64,000 bases of DNA from Rhabditoides inermis (lineage: Eukaryota; Nematoda; Chromadorea; Rhabditida; Rhabditidae). This document shows positions 59,438 to 64,000 of the stretch, in pieces. The stretch spans positions 124,001 to 188,000 of the forward strand of contig CAWZYM010000389.1 of NCBI GenBank assembly GCA_963966185.1, written 5' to 3'. The position numbers and the translations under genes were made by a program. Positions within the stretch are counted from its first letter, which is position 1. Every line of letters starts with the position of its first letter. The notes under the pieces are model-generated. The model had not been told where the DNA came from. It saw only the letters and a list, made by a program, of their open reading frames with translations, and did no database searches.

Positions 59438-59698
59438 CATAAAGCATATGAAAAATAATCAACGAAAACGAAACAAAGTAGTGGACACGTAGACGGTACG
59501 GGCTTGGGAGAGAGGATGGGAATATTGCCAGGCCGGCAACCGAGTTGGACAACACATGGAGAACAGTATGCGAGAGAGGGGAAGGGATCGAGTGCGTTGC
59601 GGGGTTGAGCAGAACGCCGGGAACAAAGGGCATGTATATTAAACGTATAAAAACATGTCAACTTGGGAGAATCAAGGGAACAAAGTAGAGATGCAGAT

Positions 59699-61548
59699 TC
59701 ACGACTTGCGAATGATGGGCATCGATGGAGGCGGCATCAAAGCGCGATCCTTGTCTCCATTCTAAATGCAAATTTACCCAATGCAGAACATATTTTAAGA
59801 TAAAAAAAACGTACACAACCAAAAACACTTATTTATACAAACCTCATTATTTCCATTGGACTCGTGAACAAGAAGAGATGGCGGCAGGGCGGAGACATCT
59901 CCAGACAGATCATCATCGACACATCTGAAATTAGGAAATATCATATCACAGTGAATGGGGGTAGAGCTGGCACTCACTTGTCGCTCTTCTTGAGCTTCCT
60001 GGGCCGTCCCCTCTTTCGTGGCTGTCCGTCGGGGGGCGGGGCTGTCGCTGCTCCCGCACTCGCTCCCTCCGTCGAGCCCCCCTTCCCCTGGCTACCGCGT
60101 CGACCACACACAGGCGCAGCGCCAACACCACCTACAACTATATTCTTAAAGAACTTAATTAAATAGGCACCGAAATGGTGGGGAATTTTTCAAACCACTA
60201 CAGTTAAAAGAGGAAAGTAATTTCGCAAAACTACCTTGCATGCGGACACAAATGGCACGAGACACTCACTGCGCACACGTTTCACATATACTAATCAGAT
60301 TCACATCACCGTTAAGCACGTAAGTAGACGGCACATCTTAGGGAACATATCAAACAGACAAAACCATGAAGACATGATTGCACTCGCTCCAACTTGAACG
60401 CAGACGACATAGCGCGAATAGTTGGCGTGCGTACCTGTAGGCGGTTGCATGGCCATTTGATGGAGGGCGGAGAGAGGCGTCTGCTGGGAAGCCACTCCTG
60501 CCATGCAAGGCATACCAGAAGGAAGAGACGGCATCGCAAACGGCAGACCCGTCGATACACCTCCACTACACTGCTGTTGCAGCTAAATACATCGTTTTTG
60601 AACATCAAAAACCAGCAGTAAGACAAAAAACAACAACTGACATGTTCACCGACGGACATGTCTCCAGACGGCATGACTCCAGTGCCGATGGCCCCGGCAC
60701 GGGAAGGCATGCCCACTCCACGCAGCACCGGCTCCAAGAAGCCAAAATGAGGGTTCGCCAGCATGGCCTGTTTCCTGAAACACCAACAGTTACAGTACAA
60801 ACAACATGAAATAAACGAATAAAAATATTATAATGTATAAACGTACATGTGTTGTGGAGCGAGGGTTCGGCCGGTCGAGTTGGCGACGGCGAGCGCAGAA
60901 GCCTGCAGCAACTTCTCCGCGAAGTGCTCCATCGCCCTACACACACATACTGTATACTCACGGACAGCAGAACCGATGACAGCAGGAGACAACGAACAAT
61001 TACTATACGCATACGCACCTTCCAATGGCGACGGGAACAGAAGCCACCATTCGTCCGATTTCCTCATCCGATTGCATTACCTTCTTCACGCGAGTCTAAA
61101 AAAGACGTAACTAACAAAAAGTAACTCGACATGTAATTCGAAATGTATTAGAAACAAGATACGACTCACGGGTTGTATCTTGGCGGAGCTGAACCTCCTC
61201 TTGCGGATGGGTCCGGGCGCGCTTCCAGTAGGCACAGCGAAGGTGGGCTGGGCAGACGTGGATGGAGACGAGGGAGTGGGCACACTCGCGCCTGACTGCG
61301 ACTGCATACCCACACCACTCTCCATCCCACTCCCACTCATGCCATGCATTGGCAATATGCCTGCCGCCGCTAGAAATACATAAATGTACGTTTATGAAGC
61401 TATACGACATGTTTTTTTTAAAGCACTCACTTGCGTGTTGCATGTGCATCATATGCATGTGCTGTTGGTAGGCGGAGGCGTCTGGAGGAAGGGCAGGCAT
61501 CGACGACGGACCCGGCACCGCCATCTGCGCATACGAGAGATCGTCCAT
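59699..61548 (-). CDS. DRAP1: DRAP1/NC2-alpha homolog with AT-hook
   Basis: ATG 61546-61548 immediately after the acceptor GTATTCAG; TGA 59699-59701. N-terminal Met/Pro/Ser/His-rich part (MDDLSYAQMAVPGPSSMPAL; GMSGSGMESGVGMQSQSGAS), then the histone fold: KRRFSSAKIQPTRVKKVMQS DEEIGRMVASVPVAIGRAME HFAEKLLQASALAVANSTGR TLAPQHMKQAMLANPHFGFL EPVLRGV, aligning with DRAP1 (NC2-alpha). A Met/Ser/Gly-rich linker follows, then GRRGSQGKGGSTEGASAGA, and PRKRGRPRKLKKSDK, an AT-hook (RGRP core), an acidic exon CVDDDLSGDVSALPPSLLVH and end MPPPSMPIIRKS. NC2 (DR1/DRAP1) binds TBP and represses or reshapes pol II preinitiation. About 330 residues, longer than human DRAP1, which lacks an AT-hook. Confidence 0.9.
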
Positions 61549-62961
61549 CTGAATACATATTATACGAGATACTTCGAAATTTGATACGCTCAAAATGCAG
61601 TGAGATATTTGAGATGTGTGACGGAACAATAAAACAATACAGCTATAGCATAACACAGAGATTCAACAATCTAACATACCTGTTATGGTGACTTCTTGTT
61701 TTCGTGCGAGTGTTCTACACCAGCTGAGAAGAGCCTAGAAAATGAGGTAGACGAGACACGTGGTGACGTCGTTAAAGCTTCATCTGAAATATGTAGGTTA
61801 TCAATATCGTAATATAGCACACATCACACATCGACCAAACGAAAAATGTAACAAGTTAGGTAAGGATATAGTGCTGACATCAAACTACAAAAAAGTTTCG
61901 TATCAAAATCGTATATGATGTGAGCAGATATGATTGATACGCTTGTAATGCAGTGAGAGATTTGCGGAGCGATGTGTGACGGAACGCGCCAGTTCTTTTC
62001 ATGTGCTATTTCTTCTTTTCAATGACCACAGGGTTGTGATAGGAATCGGCGATCGATCCCGCACACCATAGAGTAGAGAGAATAGTGGGAGGGGGTGGGA
62101 ACACGTCACCCGGTGGCTCACTAGGCGACGGGGGAGGAGCAAGCGAGAGACGGGCAGAGAGCGGGGGCAGCCGAGACGCGGCGGCTGGTCAGCAACTTGC
62201 ACCGCTGCTGCTTTTATAGACGATCGAAATCGGGGTGATGTGCAGGTGTGCGCGGCTACGGTGCGGAGACCGGCTCTCCCCCGCCGGCCCTATATAAACC
62301 GTATCGATTCGAGCCACTCGCCAGTTGACAACGCGCCATACTACAGAGTCGTTGGTGAATCTTTGGCGCACAGTTGCAATCTATATTCCAACATAACAAC
62401 CTGAGATAGAAATGCGTAAAAAAGTGGACTATTAAAAAAATAATTACGTAAAACAATATACGAAATAGTACTATTATAGAGACAATGCAAATTATTAGAA
62501 ACTAGATGAATGCCAATTAAATTATGAGTATACTGATATATTCAAAAATATAAATAAGCAAATAAATGTCAAAACAAACAACTCAAAACAAAAAATAAAA
62601 TAATCTGGTTTTATTTTAGAAAATACATAACGCCGTGAGAACTTAAAATCAGTAAACATTTTGCACGATATTGCACAAAACCTTGAGACACTACAAAATT
62701 ACTTCATCCTGTTTCTGTCGTTTTTTTTTTGTTATGATGACGTGTTTATCAGTTTTAGTATCTCGATACATACCTTGTCCTTTTTTATCAAGTTTATATC
62801 ATCATCTAAAACAATAGCATATTTCATTTCATGTCTCTCTTATGCTTTCTTTTTGTTTTGTTTTTCTCTCTCGTCGGCCACCAAGAGGCTGTTGCGAAAT
62901 AAGTCTTCCTATGCAACGTGTGCTTACACTTTGCGCTTTGAGTTCGTGCTTTGCAGGCATT
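61549..62961. other. Divergent promoter region
   Basis: Between DRAP1-like gene (-) and the last gene (+). GC-rich block at 62000-62300 containing TATATAAACC (62290-62299), then AT-rich DNA. The acceptor CTTTGCAG near 62956 precedes the last gene's ATG. No gene supported. Confidence 0.5.
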
Positions 62962-64000
62962 ATGACCGAGCCTCCGGATCCAGACCCTCGTTTCTATCAC
63001 TCAAAGGATGAATTGTTTTACGGAGAGGTAAGAGTACTTCTATCGTTATCGTACGCTTCAAAGATCGTCGAGTCGCTAAAAAAATAATAGAATTTTTTTT
63101 TAAAATCAAACGTTTTAATATTCCTACATGGGCGGTTTAGATAGTTGACATTTACAACGGAGACCCCCATGATATGATGCCGCGTCATCGTCTCCGCCTG
63201 TTCTGTGCCAGCGTGGGATACGTGCACCTCCCCTGGCCCGCCCCGTTCAACAAGGATTACTGCGTTGACACGCGTGAGTCTATATCTACACGTCATTATA
63301 CATTACTATCAGAAAAATGTGATTTAGGTGGCATGAAGAAAGATCCTCGGAGGCTGGACAAAGAGTCGATTGCTACCTGGAAAAAATTCGGACTCAGTTT
63401 CAACTCCCTCGAGAACGTTAGTTGTTCTTGACGTTTTTTTTTAATTATCGCGGTAATACAATTTGTTTCCAGCGATGGGATGCACACTCGGTGGAAGACT
63501 GTTCGTCGCCGTTCCGTGTTGGAATCCACAAGGAGCAAGTGAAGATGAGGGTACGTTTATTCCATAATTACTTATTTCAAGGTTTGTATAATGATGATGT
63601 TGAATCCGTTACGGTTACAGATCCCGCGCAAAGACGAAGAAGGCTACGATGTGAGGATGCTGCCCAAATGGACAGTGCAGCACACGGGTATGGCCTCATT
63701 TCTTTGATCATGTTGTCTATATATACAATGCAGGTCTTCATGGCACAGTGCTGAGTGTGTGTGATCACATTGTATGGGTGTGGCACAAGCGCGCCGGTCT
63801 CACTCCCTGCCCTGTCTTTCGGGCTGCTGTCAATGAGAGGGGCGAGGTGGGTATTCGAATCTCCGAATCCTAGCATGACCTCGACGGTGTTTAGGATGAT
63901 CCGGTGTTGCTGCGTCCGTCGGACCTCTTTCCGGGCCAGGTGGTCGAGTACGACGCCCGCGTGTACCACAACAAGGACTCGCCCAGCCGCTACTATGCAC
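62962..64000 (+). CDS. Unidentified protein, 5' part; cut by window end
   Basis: ATG 62962-62964 five bases after CTTTGCAG, a likely trans-splice acceptor. Exons in phase give MTEPPDPDPRFYHSKDELFY GE; IVDIYNGDPHDMMPRHRLRL FCASVGYVHLPWPAPFNKDY CVDT; RGMKKDPRRLDKESIATWKK FGLSFNSLEN; RWDAHSVEDCSSPFRVGIHK EQVKMR; IPRKDEEGYDVRMLPKWTVQ H; TGLHGTVLSVCDHIVWVWHK RAGLTPCPVFRAAVNERGE; DDPVLLRPSDLFPGQVVEYD ARVYHNKDSPSRYYA. Globular, hydrophilic, no signal peptide or transmembrane segment. The late part (V.G.V..V.DH..WVWHK; P.DLFPGQ.VEYDA) suggests a small beta-barrel. Family not recognised. Confidence 0.75.

Overview
The window is nuclear DNA from a nematode. The evidence is many small exons with short GT-AG introns (often 40-60 nt, ending TTTCAG or a close variant), trans-splice-like acceptors directly before start codons, short intergenic gaps, and nematode-specific families: ground-like (GRL) proteins, patched-related PTR, MATH-BTB, nematode-style F-box and Ly6-like proteins. 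(CT)n/(GA)n and (TA)n microsatellites are frequent. Genus cannot be fixed from sequence alone; a rhabditid or diplogastrid is plausible. All exon joins are my manual reading of splice sites and frame, with no transcript support.

Layout, left to right. 1-1382 (+): 3' end of a PTR sterol-sensing transporter-like gene. 1677-3159 (-): small secreted protein with a 575-bp Harbinger/Tourist-like MITE in one intron. 5227-7244 (-): secreted P/Q-rich protein. 9265-10977 (-): SAM-domain C19orf47 homolog. 11394-13299 (-): F-box-type protein. 13936-20798 (-): large acidic, coiled-coil, RGG-tailed nuclear-like protein. 21168-24338 and 28660-30109 (-): three ground-like genes. 25106-26742 (+): MATH-BTB protein. 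26952-28154 (-): probable two-gene operon (small basic protein and single-pass membrane peptide). 31053-36893 or 38445 (-): neuropeptide-type GPCR. 37559-38331 (+): possible TSP1-like exon antisense to it. 40360-42630 (+): Ly6-like GPI protein. 42939-47235 (+): RMI1 homolog with a complete ADP/ATP translocase gene nested antisense in one intron (43956-45038). 47667-52626 (+): three closely spaced genes (lipid-anchored coiled-coil protein, Lys-rich membrane protein, ET-module receptor-like protein). 54058-58327 (+): Spinster transporter. 58477-59333 (-): EFCAB2/DRC8-like EF-hand protein. 59699-61548 (-): DRAP1/NC2-alpha with an added AT-hook. 62962-end (+): unidentified gene cut by the window edge.

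The content is a mixed euchromatic gene neighbourhood, not one pathway. Two themes recur: extracellular/apical matrix biology (three GRL genes plus PTR, both part of the nematode hedgehog-related network) and nuclear function (RMI1, DRAP1, the large RGG protein). No novel multi-gene system is evident. The most distinctive items are the MITE that rebuilds a splice donor through its target-site duplication, the translocase gene inside the RMI1 intron, the AT-hook DRAP1, and a dynein-regulatory-complex-type EF-hand gene in an animal group generally regarded as lacking motile cilia.
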